Part shown: positions 1-9,145 of the stretch, piece by piece
How positions within the stretch are numbered: position 1 is the first letter of the stretch
Layout: every line of letters begins with the position of its first letter
Source: Methyloversatilis sp.
GTDB taxonomy: Bacteria; Pseudomonadota; Gammaproteobacteria; Burkholderiales; Rhodocyclaceae
Length of the DNA: 64,000 bases
Reading direction: 5' to 3'
NCBI RefSeq assembly: GCF_030698125.1
Contig: NZ_JAUYNV010000025.1
Span: 310,001-374,000 of the forward strand
Program-made: the position numbers and the translations under genes
Notes under the pieces: generated by a model
What the model was told of the DNA's origin: nothing
The model's input: only the letters and a program-made list of their open reading frames with translations
Database searches by the model: none

Positions 1-199
1 CGTTGGCCTTGTAACGCAGGGCCGCGGTCTGTGCCTTGATCGTGATGCCGCGCTCGCGCTCCAGATCCATCGAATCAAGGACCTGCGCCTCCATTTCGCG
101 ATCGGACAGACCGCCGCAGCGCTGGATCAGACGGTCGGCCAGCGTAGACTTGCCGTGGTCGATGTGGGCAATGATGGAAAAGTTTCGGATGTGCTGCAT
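1..199 (-). CDS. lepA: Elongation factor 4 (LepA), N-terminal part only
   Basis: The reverse strand from 199 reads [20 protein letters not shown], the typical LepA/EF4 start with the P-loop AHIDHGKST and, further on, [17 protein letters not shown] (switch I region). LepA is a ribosome-associated translational GTPase. The gene runs off the left edge, so only 66 codons are visible. It is the last gene seen of the rpoE-mucABCD-grx-lepA series, about 70 bp after the glutaredoxin-like gene; lepA next to mucD is common in betaproteobacteria. Confidence 0.95.
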   Translation of the reverse strand, partial: MQHIRNFSIIAHIDHGKSTLADRLIQRCGGLSDREMEAQVLDSMDLERERGITIKAQTAALRYKAN

Positions 200-272
200 C
201 GTCAGAGTGGAAACAGGAATGAAAAAGGGTGCCCATGGCGGCACCCTTGTCTGGTCAGCCGGACCGACGAGA

Positions 273-536
273 TCAAGCGCGCGATTCTAGCAGATAGGCC
301 TGCACCGCCTGCGGATCAAGCCGGTGACGGCACAGTTCGCGCTCGCCCGCGCACAGCACCGGGATGTGTTCGCCATAGGCGGCTTCGAATTCCGGGTGCT
401 CGTCGATGTCGATTTCACGCACTTCGACGCCAAGCGGCGCGATCATCGGCGTCAGCTGCTCGAGCAGATCGTCGCACAGATGGCACCAGCGACGCAGATA
501 GAGCGTCAGCGCCGGCGCATTCGGCGGCAGATTCAC
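273..536 (-). CDS. Glutaredoxin family protein
   Basis: An 87-residue protein starting at a GTG that overlaps the mucD stop (GTGA), so translational coupling is likely. It begins [21 protein letters not shown] and carries WCHLCDDL, a CxxC redox motif just after the first beta strand, as in the DUF836/glutaredoxin-like family. A second Cys pair ([10 protein letters not shown]) follows the cis-Pro segment HIPVLC. The thioredoxin fold is clear from this pattern. The substrate is unknown; placement after mucD suggests a part in envelope-stress or redox homeostasis, which is inference. Confidence 0.85.
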   Translation of the reverse strand: MNLPPNAPALTLYLRRWCHLCDDLLEQLTPMIAPLGVEVREIDIDEHPEFEAAYGEHIPVLCAGERELCRHRLDPQAVQAYLLESRA

Positions 537-1987
537 TTCTCCGCGTCCTGACCATTCGGCACGCGCAATGTCAGGAAGGTCTGGTTGGTGCCCCGCCGGA
601 CCAGAACGGTCAGGCCGATCTTCGGTTCCATGCTGGACAGGATGCTGTTGAACTGATCCAGCGTGGACACCGGTGTCTGCTTGCCACGCGCAATGACGGC
701 CAGGATGACGTCGCCGATGCGCAGGTCGGACCGGACGCCGCCGGTGATGTTTTCCACCCGCAGGCCACCTTCGATCTGCATGCCGCGCCGCTGCTGTGGC
801 GTCACTTCGGACAGCACCAGACCCAGGCGGTTGGACTGCGGTGCTGCTTCCGGCGCACCGCCGCCACGACGGCCGCGTCGCGGATCGGCCAGATCGTCGT
901 TCAGCTCGGCCACGGTGACCGCAATGTCGCGCGTGGCGCCATTGCGCCACACCTGGGCGATCGACGATGCGCCCGGCTTGGTACCGCCGACCAGTCGCGG
1001 CAGGTCGCCCGATCCTTCCACCGGTTTGCCGTCGAAACGCAGGATGACATCCCCCGGCACGATGCCCGCGACTTCGGCCGGGCCGCGCGGTTCGACCGAA
1101 CTGACCAGGGCGCCTTCCGGCCGCTTCATGCCGAAGGAATCGGCCAGTTCCTTCGTCACCTCCTGGATCACGACGCCGATGCGCCCGCGCTGCACGCGCC
1201 CGTTGGCGCGCAGTTGCGACTGGATGTCCATCGCGACGTCGATCGGGATCGCAAACGACAGTCCCATGAAGCCACCGTTGCGGCTGTAGATCTGGGAGTT
1301 GATGCCCACCACTTCGCCGCGCAGGTTGAACAGCGGTCCGCCGGAATTGCCCGGATTGATCGCCACGTCGGTCTGGATGAAGGGCACGAAGTTTTCCTGC
1401 GGCAGCGAGCGCCCCTTGGCCGACACGATGCCGGCCGTGACCGAACTTTCGAAGCCGAACGGCGAACCGATGGCCACCACCCACTCGCCGACGCGCAGCT
1501 TGGTCGCATCTCCGAATTTCACCATCGGCAAGCCGCTGGCGTCGATCTTCAGCACCGCAATGTCGGTGCGCTTGTCGGCGCCGATGACGCGCGCCTTGAA
1601 CTCACGCTTGTCGCTGAGCTTGACGGTGATTTCCTCCGCCTCGTCAACGACGTGCGCGTTGGTCAGCAGATAGCCGTCGGCCGACACGATGAAGCCGGAT
1701 CCCAGCGAGCGCGCATCCGGCGACCCCGGGCCGCCGGGCTGCTGGGGCACAAAGCGACGGAAGAAGTCGTACATCGGGTCATTTTCGTCCATGCCGGGTG
1801 GCATCTGAGGCATGGCGCGCGTGCTGACCTTCTGCGTCGTGCTGATGTTCACGACCGCCTGCCCCTGCCGCTCGACCAGCTCGGAAAAATCCGGCAACTG
1901 GCGTGGTGCGGGCGGCTGCGCCGGCGCCGCCGCCATGGCAAACGTCGTGACAAAACTCAGGAACAGCGCGGCAATGAATGCTTTCAT
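533..1987 (-). CDS. mucD: Periplasmic serine protease MucD/DegP (Do family)
   Basis: A 484-residue HtrA-type protease that degrades or refolds damaged periplasmic proteins. A signal peptide covers about residues 1-20 (hydrophobic run ending AMAAAPA). The trypsin-like domain has the triad His112 (LTNAHVV), Asp142 (KRTDIAVL) and Ser215 (NPGNSGGP). Two PDZ domains follow, at roughly 270-360 and 395-480. The start ATG overlaps the rseC stop (ATGA). Being last of rpoE-rseABC-mucD it should belong to the sigma-E regulon. Length and two PDZ domains fit MucD/DegP, not single-PDZ DegS. Confidence 0.95.
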   Translation of the reverse strand: MKAFIAALFLSFVTTFAMAAAPAQPPAPRQLPDFSELVERQGQAVVNISTTQKVSTRAMPQMPPGMDENDPMYDFFRRFVPQQPGGPGSPDARSLGSGFIVSADGYLLTNAHVVDEAEEITVKLSDKREFKARVIGADKRTDIAVLKIDASGLPMVKFGDATKLRVGEWVVAIGSPFGFESSVTAGIVSAKGRSLPQENFVPFIQTDVAINPGNSGGPLFNLRGEVVGINSQIYSRNGGFMGLSFAIPIDVAMDIQSQLRANGRVQRGRIGVVIQEVTKELADSFGMKRPEGALVSSVEPRGPAEVAGIVPGDVILRFDGKPVEGSGDLPRLVGGTKPGASSIAQVWRNGATRDIAVTVAELNDDLADPRRGRRGGGAPEAAPQSNRLGLVLSEVTPQQRRGMQIEGGLRVENITGGVRSDLRIGDVILAVIARGKQTPVSTLDQFNSILSSMEPKIGLTVLVRRGTNQTFLTLRVPNGQDAEK

Positions 1988-2412
1988 GATTCCGGACGGG
2001 TTCGGGTTTGCGGAACGGAACGGATCGCCGGCAGCAGCTCGGCACGCGGCTGCACGCGTCGAAGCCACAGCACGGATGCGGCGAGGCCGGTAACGGCCCC
2101 GGCTGCAACCGCCAGATCCGAGTCGCCGACGACGACGCGCGCAAGCAGCGCACCGGCGAACATGGCGGCGAGACCGACGCCATAGGTCATCAGCGCGGCA
2201 ACCAGCGGGGCATTTTGCGGAACCGAAACCTCGACACGATCGCCTTCTGCGACCGCGTGCGATATCGGAATCACGTAGGTGGTCGGGCGGGCTGAACATG
2301 CCTGACCGCAGCCACCGACATCGTCACAGCGGCCGCAGCCGCTGCTGCGCACGACGTCCACCCAGGCAAGGCGACCGGCGACGCGTCGCACCTGACCCTG
2401 CCGGATGTCCAT
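1984..2412 (-). CDS. rseC: Sigma-E regulatory protein RseC/MucC
   Basis: A 142-residue inner-membrane protein. The N-terminal part has the RseC-type cysteine cluster CGRCDDVGGCGQAC (about residues 26-39), followed by two hydrophobic segments (about 68-90 and 97-115). RseC (MucC) sits in sigma-E operons and has been linked to control of that response and to reducing SoxR in some bacteria. It overlaps both neighbours by a few bases (rseB upstream, mucD downstream), so the operon is tightly coupled. Confidence 0.88.
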   Translation of the reverse strand: MDIRQGQVRRVAGRLAWVDVVRSSGCGRCDDVGGCGQACSARPTTYVIPISHAVAEGDRVEVSVPQNAPLVAALMTYGVGLAAMFAGALLARVVVGDSDLAVAAGAVTGLAASVLWLRRVQPRAELLPAIRSVPQTRTRPES

Positions 2413-3380
2413 CAGCGCTTCTGCTCCACGCCCTCGACCATGCGCAGCAGACTGTGCGGTGGCACTTCGCCGAGCGCGGTGACGATGAAGTTGCCGACGC
2501 GGCGCTTGAACACATTGACCGCGCCATGCTTCATCGGCCCGATGAAATTGCCGTCTTCCTTGCGGAAGGGCTCGATGAACACCGATATCGCCGCCAGCCC
2601 GTCCGAGAACACCATGTGCACCATGTCCGGACGGTCGGGTCCGAGCGAGCGACGCATGCCGGCAATCTGCCTGAACCCCGGCACTGGCGCGCTCGCAACC
2701 CAGCCGACATCCACGTTCTGACCTGTGGTCGTGCTGGCGGAATGCACCGCCCAGCCTTCGGACATCGCCGCCATGCGCGAACGTACATCCTCGCGACTGA
2801 GCGGAAGACCTATTTCGAGTTGTGCAAACGCAAATTGCTCGATCGCCTCGCCGCGTTCATTGACCATGCGCGCCTTCAGCAGCAATCCGGTCTGCGCCTC
2901 GATCCAGAACACGTAGCCGAAACGGAAACCATCTTTCGGTTCAAGCAACACCGAGTGCGTCTCGAAACCCGCGACGCGACCGGACGCTCCGCGCTTGATT
3001 GCGTAGAACTCGCCGAGCGAGTTGATCGATTCCGGAAGCAGCGAAGGGAAGGTTTTGCGCGAACCCCGCCGGTCTTCGATGACGATCTTCTCTTTCGGCA
3101 GGTAACAGCGAACCTCGTCATTGATGCGCACTACCTCACGCGGACTGCCGTCGAGCACTTCCAGGCGTTCGATGGAATTTCCATCGGAATCGACGTAGTG
3201 GGCGATGCGCGACGTTTCTACATTCGCGCCGCTTTGATAAACGAAAGTACCGGCGTAGGACAGGTTTTGCGAGGCAGTGACCGCCCGGCTCAACATGGAA
3301 AGTGCTTCAGCCTGGCTCTGCGCCCAAGCGACCGGGCCGCCGATCAGGGCGGCCAGCAAGCAGACCGCGCGGAAGATCAT
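2412..3380 (-). CDS. rseB: Periplasmic sigma-E negative regulator RseB/MucB
   Basis: A 322-residue protein with an N-terminal signal peptide (about 1-20, ending GPVAWAQS), then the MucB/RseB lipoprotein-sensor fold. Typical elements are the early NLSYAGTFVYQSG segment and the C-terminal DGLAAISVFIEP region. RseB binds the periplasmic part of the anti-sigma factor and shields it from DegS until mislocalised lipopolysaccharide or lipoprotein signals arrive. Length matches the family (about 320). The start overlaps the rseA stop. Confidence 0.92.
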   Translation of the reverse strand: MIFRAVCLLAALIGGPVAWAQSQAEALSMLSRAVTASQNLSYAGTFVYQSGANVETSRIAHYVDSDGNSIERLEVLDGSPREVVRINDEVRCYLPKEKIVIEDRRGSRKTFPSLLPESINSLGEFYAIKRGASGRVAGFETHSVLLEPKDGFRFGYVFWIEAQTGLLLKARMVNERGEAIEQFAFAQLEIGLPLSREDVRSRMAAMSEGWAVHSASTTTGQNVDVGWVASAPVPGFRQIAGMRRSLGPDRPDMVHMVFSDGLAAISVFIEPFRKEDGNFIGPMKHGAVNVFKRRVGNFIVTALGEVPPHSLLRMVEGVEQKR

Positions 3381-3898
3381 CGACGGTCGTCGGCCGAAGC
3401 ATCCGAAACACCACGTGCGTAGAGCGCCACGCCCTGCATGCTCCCGGTGGGCGAATAGCCGTGGTGCGCAACGAGGTAGGCACGCAAGGGCGCGTCGTTG
3501 TTCGCGCCGGTTGCACGTACCTGCGGCGTGTAACTCACTGACGGCGTGCTGGCCGCCAACTGGACGGGTGTGCCGGCAGGCATCAGATCAAGTCCGAGCC
3601 AGGACACGAGCGCCACGCCGGAGACAGCGGCCGCTGCCGACATCCACATACGCTTCGGGGCGGCCGCCGACCGACGCGTGACCGGCGCCAGAACCGTGGG
3701 CTCATCGTCAAGCCGGCTCATCACCGACGCGGTAAAGGCTGCGCCAAGTCCGATGTCGCCGCGCAAGGCATCACCGACCGCAACCTGCAGCGCAAACTCG
3801 TCGCGCAGGTCACCGTCGGCGTGCAGGCGATCGAGCACCTGCTGGGCCTGGCGGTCTTCGAGTTCGTTATCGATCAACGCGCTCAGATTCTCTTTCAT
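3377..3898 (-). CDS. rseA: Anti-sigma-E factor RseA/MucA
   Basis: A 173-residue protein starting MKENLSALIDNELEDRQAQQ, the conserved N-terminal sigma-binding region of RseA. A hydrophobic segment around residues 98-116 (SAAAAVSGVALVSWLGLDL) is the single membrane span, and the rest is periplasmic. The ATG at 3898 lies 5 bases after the rpoE stop with a GAGG-type ribosome site inside the end of rpoE. A GTG at 3910 in frame is less likely. It holds sigma-E at the membrane until cleaved by regulated proteolysis. Confidence 0.9.
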   Translation of the reverse strand: MKENLSALIDNELEDRQAQQVLDRLHADGDLRDEFALQVAVGDALRGDIGLGAAFTASVMSRLDDEPTVLAPVTRRSAAAPKRMWMSAAAAVSGVALVSWLGLDLMPAGTPVQLAASTPSVSYTPQVRATGANNDAPLRAYLVAHHGYSPTGSMQGVALYARGVSDASADDRR

Positions 3899-3903
3899 GG
3901 GTC

Positions 3904-4503
3904 TTACCACCTCTTGTCAGGAGCCGTGTCGAGCAACGGCCGCAGTTTTTCCGATATCGCCTCGCGGGCGCGGAAAATACGCGAACGCACGGTCCCGATA
4001 GGGCAGTCCATCACGGTCGCAATTTCTTCGTATGCCATGCCTTCGAGCTCGCGCAACATGATTGCGGTACGCAATTCTTCCGGCAAGGCATCCATCGCGG
4101 CATTCACCGTTTCGCCGATCTGCTTGGTGAGCAGCAGGCGTTCCGGTGTGTTGATGTCGCGCAGATTGTCACTGTCGTCAAAGTTTTCAGCTTCTTCCGA
4201 ATCGAATTCAGTGCTTGTCGGCGCGCGTCGCCCCTGCGATACCAGATAGTTCTTCGCGGTATTCACGCCGATCCGGTACAGCCAGGTATAGAACGCGCTT
4301 TCACCGCGAAAGGACGGCAACGCGCGGTAAGCCTTGATGAAGGCTTCCTGTGCGACGTCCTCCACTTCGGCCGGGTCACGTATGAGTCTTGAAAGCAGTC
4401 GGCCGAGCTTCCGCTGGTACTTGGTGACGAGAAGGCCAAAGGCCTGCTTGTCGCCGCGCTGCGCCCGCTCGACCAGCAACTGGTCAACTTCTCGCTCGCT
4501 CAT
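3904..4503 (-). CDS. rpoE: ECF RNA polymerase sigma factor RpoE (AlgU)
   Basis: The chosen start gives 199 residues (MSEREVDQLLVERAQRGDKQ), the usual RpoE/AlgU length. Region 2 (VEDVAQEAFIKAYRALPSF...FYTWLYRI) and region 4 (LRTAIMLRELEGMAYEEIA...GTVRSRIFRAREA) are both clear. An in-frame ATG at 4617 would add 38 residues, but it lies at about the expected transcription start of the promoter at 4623-4650, so the short form is preferred. First gene of rpoE-rseA-rseB-rseC-mucD. Confidence 0.95.
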   Translation of the reverse strand: MSEREVDQLLVERAQRGDKQAFGLLVTKYQRKLGRLLSRLIRDPAEVEDVAQEAFIKAYRALPSFRGESAFYTWLYRIGVNTAKNYLVSQGRRAPTSTEFDSEEAENFDDSDNLRDINTPERLLLTKQIGETVNAAMDALPEELRTAIMLRELEGMAYEEIATVMDCPIGTVRSRIFRAREAISEKLRPLLDTAPDKRW

Positions 4504-4622
4504 TTGTGCGGTTGCTTTGCCCGGATCTTTCACCGGTACGGCATTTGAACTGGCGCGCAGTATATCCGAGCGCTCAGGCCTGAGTACTGCTTGAAGGGGA
4601 GTAAGGGTCGCGTCCATGCTGC

Positions 4623-4650
4623 AACAGACCGGGGCATCTCCGCAAAGTTC
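4623..4650 (-). promoter_or_regulatory. Sigma-E-type promoter of the rpoE operon
   Basis: On the reverse strand GAACTT (4650-4645) is followed after 16 bases by TCTGTT (4628-4623). This closely fits the known sigma-E consensus (GGAACTT, 15-16 bp, GTCTAA-like), so autoregulation of rpoE is expected. The predicted start near 4615 leaves a leader of about 110 bases. Confidence 0.65.
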
Positions 4651-4701
4651 ATCCGGTCAATGACCGGCACTGCAAAAGCGTACGGTCGCGCACAGAAAAT
4701 A

Positions 4702-4728
4702 TTGCCGGACGGCGCGCTGCGATATAGT
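4702..4728 (+). promoter_or_regulatory. Possible sigma-70 promoter of nadB
   Basis: TTGCCG (4702-4707) and TATAGT (4723-4728) lie 28 bp upstream of the nadB start. The spacer is only 15 bp, shorter than the ideal 17, so this is a weak call. Confidence 0.3.
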
Positions 4729-4755
4729 GCGCGCTTTATCAGACGGCTCTTTCCC

Positions 4756-6372
4756 GTGTTGAATTTCGACGCGCTGGTACTTGGAAGCGGACTCGCCGGA
4801 CAGGCGCTGGCGCTCCGCCTCGCCGAGGCAGGGCAGCGCGTGGCGCTGATCACGAAGAAACAGGTCGAGGATTCGGCTTCGAGCTGGGCCCAGGGCGGCA
4901 TCGCGGCCGTGCTCGACAGCGCCGACTCGGTCGATCATCACCTGCGCGATACGCTGGTCGCCGGCGCCGGCCTGTGTGACGAGGAAGCCACCCGCTTCGT
5001 CGTCGAACACGGCCGCGACGCGATCGAATGGCTGATCGCGCGCGGTGTGCCATTCACACGTGATGCGCAGGGCGAACTGGGTTACCACCTGACGCGCGAG
5101 GGCGGCCACAGTCACCGGCGCATCGTGCACGTCGATGATGCAACGGGCTCGGCGATCCAGACGACGCTGACCGGCCAGGTACGCAGTCACCCGAACATCC
5201 ACATCTTTGAGCGCCATCTTGCCGTCGATCTGATCGTCGGATGGAAGATCGGTCGCCCTGATCTCGGTTGCGCCGGTGCCTACATCCTCGACATCGAAGC
5301 CGGCGATGTCATCACCTTCGCGGCGCCGGTCGTCGTGCTCGCCACGGGCGGCGCAGGCAAGGTCTATCTGTACACGACCAATCCGGACACCGCGACCGGC
5401 GACGGCATTGCGATGGCGTGGCGCGCGGGTTGCCGCGTCGGCAACATGGAATTCATCCAGTTCCACCCGACCTGTCTGTACCACCCGCACGCCAAATCCT
5501 TCCTGATTACCGAAGCGATGCGCGGCGAAGGCGGTCTGCTGCGCCTGCCCGATGGCGAGCGCTTCATGCCGGCGCACGACGAACGCGCCGAACTGGCGCC
5601 GCGCGACGTGGTGGCACGGGCCATCGACTACGAAATGAAGAAGCGCGGCCTTGACTGCGTGTATCTCGACGTGTCGCACAAGCCGGCCGATTTCCTGGTC
5701 AGTCACTTTCCGAACATTCATGCCCGCTGCCTCGAACTGGGCATCGACATCACACGGCAGCCGATTCCGGTCGTGCCGGCGGCGCACTACACCTGCGGTG
5801 GGGTGAAGATAGACCAGCGCGCGCGTACCGACGTCGATGGCCTGTATGCAATCGGCGAAACCTCATACTCGGGACTGCACGGCGCCAACCGGCTGGCCAG
5901 CAATTCACTGCTCGAATGTCTGGTGTATGCCACCGCGGCCGCGCGGGACATCCTTTCGCGCAAGCCGGTCGCGCCGGTGACACCGCCGCCCTGGGACGAA
6001 AGTCGCGTGACCGACGCCGACGAGCAGGTGGTGATCGCGCACAACTGGGACGAACTGCGTCGCTTCATGTGGGACTACGTGGGCATCGTGCGCACCAACA
6101 AGCGCCTGGAACGTGCGCTGCACCGCATCCGCCTGCTCGAGCGCGAGATCGACGAGTACTACGCCCATTTCCGGATCAGCAACGACCTGATCGAACTGCG
6201 CAACCTTGTGCTCACCGCGCATCTGATCGTGCGCAGCGCAATCCAGCGGCACGAAAGTCGCGGCCTGCACTTCAGTCTGGATTATCCGGAAACCAGCGCG
6301 ATCGCCAGCCCGACCATCCTGCGTCCGCGTCGTGTGCGTAATCAGGAAGTGCTGCACGCAGCCATCGCCTGA
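4756..6372 (+). CDS. nadB: L-aspartate oxidase (NAD biosynthesis)
   Basis: A 538-residue FAD enzyme oxidising L-aspartate to iminoaspartate, the first step of quinolinate and NAD synthesis. The GTG at 4756 gives [20 protein letters not shown] with the dinucleotide-binding GSGLAG at the N-terminus, and length equals the usual 530-540. Family motifs include [44 protein letters not shown] and [15 protein letters not shown]. It is transcribed away from rpoE and its last 101 bp overlap the convergent YgfX-like gene. TTG at 4759 is an alternative start. Confidence 0.95.
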   Translation: MLNFDALVLGSGLAGQALALRLAEAGQRVALITKKQVEDSASSWAQGGIAAVLDSADSVDHHLRDTLVAGAGLCDEEATRFVVEHGRDAIEWLIARGVPFTRDAQGELGYHLTREGGHSHRRIVHVDDATGSAIQTTLTGQVRSHPNIHIFERHLAVDLIVGWKIGRPDLGCAGAYILDIEAGDVITFAAPVVVLATGGAGKVYLYTTNPDTATGDGIAMAWRAGCRVGNMEFIQFHPTCLYHPHAKSFLITEAMRGEGGLLRLPDGERFMPAHDERAELAPRDVVARAIDYEMKKRGLDCVYLDVSHKPADFLVSHFPNIHARCLELGIDITRQPIPVVPAAHYTCGGVKIDQRARTDVDGLYAIGETSYSGLHGANRLASNSLLECLVYATAAARDILSRKPVAPVTPPPWDESRVTDADEQVVIAHNWDELRRFMWDYVGIVRTNKRLERALHRIRLLEREIDEYYAHFRISNDLIELRNLVLTAHLIVRSAIQRHESRGLHFSLDYPETSAIASPTILRPRRVRNQEVLHAAIA

Positions 6373-6748
6373 AACGCCGGAAGTCGTCAGCAGCGGTGAA
6401 TTGGTCGGCGAACAGCATCAGCGTGCAGCCCGTACCCTGATCGGGGCGCAGGCTCAGCGATATCCAACCGCGCCCGGCTCGTACCGTCACGGGTCGCCCC
6501 ATTGCGACCGATCCGTCAGCCCGGCAAACCGACATCTGTCCCGATTCGCTCAACTGAATGCGGGTCCAGGCAGCCCGCCGACATGCGAATACGGTCAGCG
6601 CAAGTCCCGCTGCAGCGAACGGCGCCACTACGGGCCGGAGCAAAACCGAAACGATCAGCGCGGCAACGCAAACAAAAAGGGCCGCGCTGCAGCAACGCGA
6701 CCCTTCAAGTTCGATACGGACAAAAGCGGCTGGACCGTCATTGCCCAC
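6272..6748 (-). CDS. YgfX-like membrane protein
   Basis: A 158-residue protein from a GTG at 6748, 10 bp after the fabF stop. It has two adjacent hydrophobic segments (about residues 20-37 and 41-57) and a soluble tail with [11 protein letters not shown] and [17 protein letters not shown], matching the layout of YgfX/CptA-family proteins (membrane hairpin, then a small domain ending in RRxLR). The last 101 bp run antisense through the end of nadB. The region beyond [11 protein letters not shown] has no obvious family counterpart. Assignment is by pattern; start and exact end are uncertain. Confidence 0.6.
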   Translation of the reverse strand: MGNDGPAAFVRIELEGSRCCSAALFVCVAALIVSVLLRPVVAPFAAAGLALTVFACRRAAWTRIQLSESGQMSVCRADGSVAMGRPVTVRAGRGWISLSLRPDQGTGCTLMLFADQFTAADDFRRFRRWLRAALPDYAHDADAGWSGWRSRWFPDNPD

Positions 6749-6758
6749 AACGACGGCC

Positions 6759-7997
6759 CTACAGCTGGTTGAACACCAGCGTGGCGTTGGTCCCGCCGAA
6801 GCCGAACGCGTTCGACATCGCCGCGCGGATGCGCAAGTCGCGCGGCACCAGCGGCACATAATCGAGGTCGCACAGCGGATCCTGATCCCGCAGGTTCGCG
6901 GTGGGCGGCGCAATCTGGTGATGCAGGGCCAGCACCGTCACCACCGCCTCAATGCCGGCCGCTGCGCCGAGCGCATGACCGGTCATCGACTTGGTCGAGC
7001 TGACGCACAGCTTCTTCGCGTGCTCGCCAAAGCAGCGTTTCACGGCGACCGTCTCGGCAATATCGCCGAGCGGCGTCGAGGTGCCATGAGCGTTGATGTA
7101 ATCGATGCCGTCGACTGCGATGCCGGCGTTGCGCAGCGAATTGTTCATGCTGCGCGATGCACCTTCACCGTCCTCGCGCGGTGCGGTGATGTGGTGGGCG
7201 TCCGCGCTCATGCCGTAACCGGCGAGTTCGCAATAGATACGCGCACCGCGCGCCTTTGCATGCTCGTACTCCTCAAGCACGAGCACCCCGGCACCTTCGC
7301 CGAGCACAAAACCGTCGCGTCCGGTGTCCCACGGCCGGCTGGCGGCTTCGGGATCGTCGTTGCGACCCGACAAGGCCTTTGCCGCTGCGAAACCTGCGAC
7401 GCCGAGCGGGCAGATGGTCGATTCGGCACCACCGGCAATCATCACGTCCGCATCGCCGTACTCGATGATGCGCATCGCTTCACCGATGGAATGATTGGCG
7501 GTCGCACACGCGCTGACGGTTGCAAAGTTCGGGCCCTTGAAACCGTAGTTGATCGAGATGATGCCGGAGATCATGTTGATGATCGAACCCGGCACAAAAA
7601 ACGGCGACACCTTGCGCGCGCCGCCTGCCAGCATGACGTTGTGCGTTTCTTCGATCATCGGCAAACCGCCGATGCCCGAACCCACGCATACGCCGATACG
7701 TTCGGCGTTGTCGGGTGATGCGGTCAGCCCGGCGTCGCGGATCGCATCCATCGAGGCAGCGATGCCGTAATGGATGAAGGTGTCGAAGCGACGGGCTTCC
7801 TTCGGGGACAGATAGTTGGCGACGTCGAAATCGCGAACTTCACCTGCGATCTGTACCGGCAGTTCGGACGGGTCGAAGCGCGTGATGCGCCGGATACCCG
7901 ATTTCGCCGCCAGGATGTTCTCCCAGGCTTGCCCTACGGTGTTGCCGACCGGGGAAATGATTCCCAGACCGGTCACGACAATTCTTTTACGTGCCAA
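6759..7997 (-). CDS. fabF: 3-oxoacyl-ACP synthase II (KAS II)
   Basis: A 412-residue condensing enzyme elongating acyl-ACP with malonyl-ACP. The catalytic Cys-His-His set is visible: VSACATANHSIGEA, INAHGTSTPLGD and STKSMTGHALGAAAG. The start is a TTG at 7997 (MARKRIVVTGLG) preceded by GGAG at 5 bases; an upstream ATG at 8111 would add 38 residues that overlap acpP and look nothing like the family. Immediately downstream of acpP in the fab operon. Confidence 0.95.
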   Translation of the reverse strand: MARKRIVVTGLGIISPVGNTVGQAWENILAAKSGIRRITRFDPSELPVQIAGEVRDFDVANYLSPKEARRFDTFIHYGIAASMDAIRDAGLTASPDNAERIGVCVGSGIGGLPMIEETHNVMLAGGARKVSPFFVPGSIINMISGIISINYGFKGPNFATVSACATANHSIGEAMRIIEYGDADVMIAGGAESTICPLGVAGFAAAKALSGRNDDPEAASRPWDTGRDGFVLGEGAGVLVLEEYEHAKARGARIYCELAGYGMSADAHHITAPREDGEGASRSMNNSLRNAGIAVDGIDYINAHGTSTPLGDIAETVAVKRCFGEHAKKLCVSSTKSMTGHALGAAAGIEAVVTVLALHHQIAPPTANLRDQDPLCDLDYVPLVPRDLRIRAAMSNAFGFGGTNATLVFNQL

Positions 7998-8020
7998 AAC
8001 GTACTCCGTCCGATGAACGA

Positions 8021-8266
8021 TCAGGCCTTGCCGGCGAGATGGCCATTCACGTAGTCGATGGCCTGCTGCACCGAAGTGATCTTTTCCGCTTCTTCGTCCG
8101 GGATTTCGCACTCGAATTCTTCTTCGAGGGCCATCACCAGTTCGACCGTATCGAGCGAATCGGCGCCCAGATCATCGACGAATGACGACTCGTTCTTGAT
8201 TTCGGCTTCGTTCACGCCCAGTTGTTCGGCGACGATCTTCTTGACGCGTTGTTCGATGTTTTCCAT
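8021..8266 (-). CDS. acpP: Acyl carrier protein
   Basis: An acidic 81-residue protein with the [18 protein letters not shown] motif; Ser37 is the 4'-phosphopantetheine site. It carries growing acyl chains for FabD/FabG/FabH/FabF, which surround it. It lies between fabG (gap of about 130 bp, long enough for its own promoter) and fabF. Confidence 0.97.
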   Translation of the reverse strand: MENIEQRVKKIVAEQLGVNEAEIKNESSFVDDLGADSLDTVELVMALEEEFECEIPDEEAEKITSVQQAIDYVNGHLAGKA

Positions 8267-8398
8267 TGCGAAACTCCTTCCCTGTGTAAGCCCTGACGAG
8301 TCCGTCAGGGCACTAAAAAAAGTGGCGCGAGTGTAACAGAAAGCCTGCCCCGCTTCGCCGGCAACGACCGGTCGGCAACACCGCCGACCCCGCTGGCG

Positions 8399-9145
8399 TC
8401 AATGCATGAACATGCCACCATTCACGTGCAGCGTGCTGCCGGTCACGTAAGCGGCCTGCGGCGATGCGAGAAACACGACGGCGCCCGCGACTTCATCGGT
8501 CGTACCAAGGCGTCCGAGCGGGATCTGGCCCAGCAGCGCGGCGCGCGCCGTGTCCGCCAGCGCATCGGTCATGTCGGTCGCGATGAAGCCCGGCGCCACG
8601 CAATTGACCGTGATGTTGCGCGAACCCAGCTCACGCGCCAGCGCCATGCTCATGCCAGCCACGCCCGCCTTGGCGGCGGCGTAGTTGGCCTGGCCGGGGT
8701 TGCCGGTTTCACCCACCACCGACGTGATATTGATGATGCGGCCGTTGCGCGCCTTCATCATGCCGCGCATCACGGCGCGCGACATCGTGAATACCGCCTT
8801 CAGATTGGTGTCGATGACGGCCTGCCATTCGTCGTCCTTCATCCGCATGGCCAGATTGTCGCGTGTGATGCCGGCGTTGTTGACCAGCACCGTAACCGCA
8901 CCGAACGCCTGTTCGATACCGGAGATCGCGGTAGTGATGTCTTCGCTGCGCGTGACGTCGAGCACGATGCCACGCCCCTTGATGCCTGCACCATCGAGCG
9001 CCTGCTGGATTCCCGCCGCACCGGCTTCCGTCGTCGCAGTGCCCACCACGGTTGCACCTGCGGCGCCGAGGGCCAGCGCGATCGCGCGACCGATGCCGCG
9101 GCTGGCACCGGTGACCAGCGCTATTTGTCCGTCAAGCACGCTCAT
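8399..9145 (-). CDS. fabG: 3-oxoacyl-ACP reductase
   Basis: A 248-residue SDR enzyme reducing 3-oxoacyl-ACP with NADPH. It has the Rossmann motif TGASRGIGRAIA, NNAGITRDN, the catalytic Ser in NITSVVGETGNPGQ and YAAAKAG (Tyr, Lys). The start lies in ATGATGA overlapping the fabD stop; the second ATG (9145) is 7 bases after GGAG and is preferred, though 9148 is possible. Position and the TRDN motif favour FabG over other SDRs. Confidence 0.95.
   Translation of the reverse strand: MSVLDGQIALVTGASRGIGRAIALALGAAGATVVGTATTEAGAAGIQQALDGAGIKGRGIVLDVTRSEDITTAISGIEQAFGAVTVLVNNAGITRDNLAMRMKDDEWQAVIDTNLKAVFTMSRAVMRGMMKARNGRIINITSVVGETGNPGQANYAAAKAGVAGMSMALARELGSRNITVNCVAPGFIATDMTDALADTARAALLGQIPLGRLGTTDEVAGAVVFLASPQAAYVTGSTLHVNGGMFMH

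Noticed and set aside
155-2185. A 676-codon open frame on the plus strand
   Set aside because: It is antisense to mucD/rseC, has no family motif and is a by-product of high GC content.
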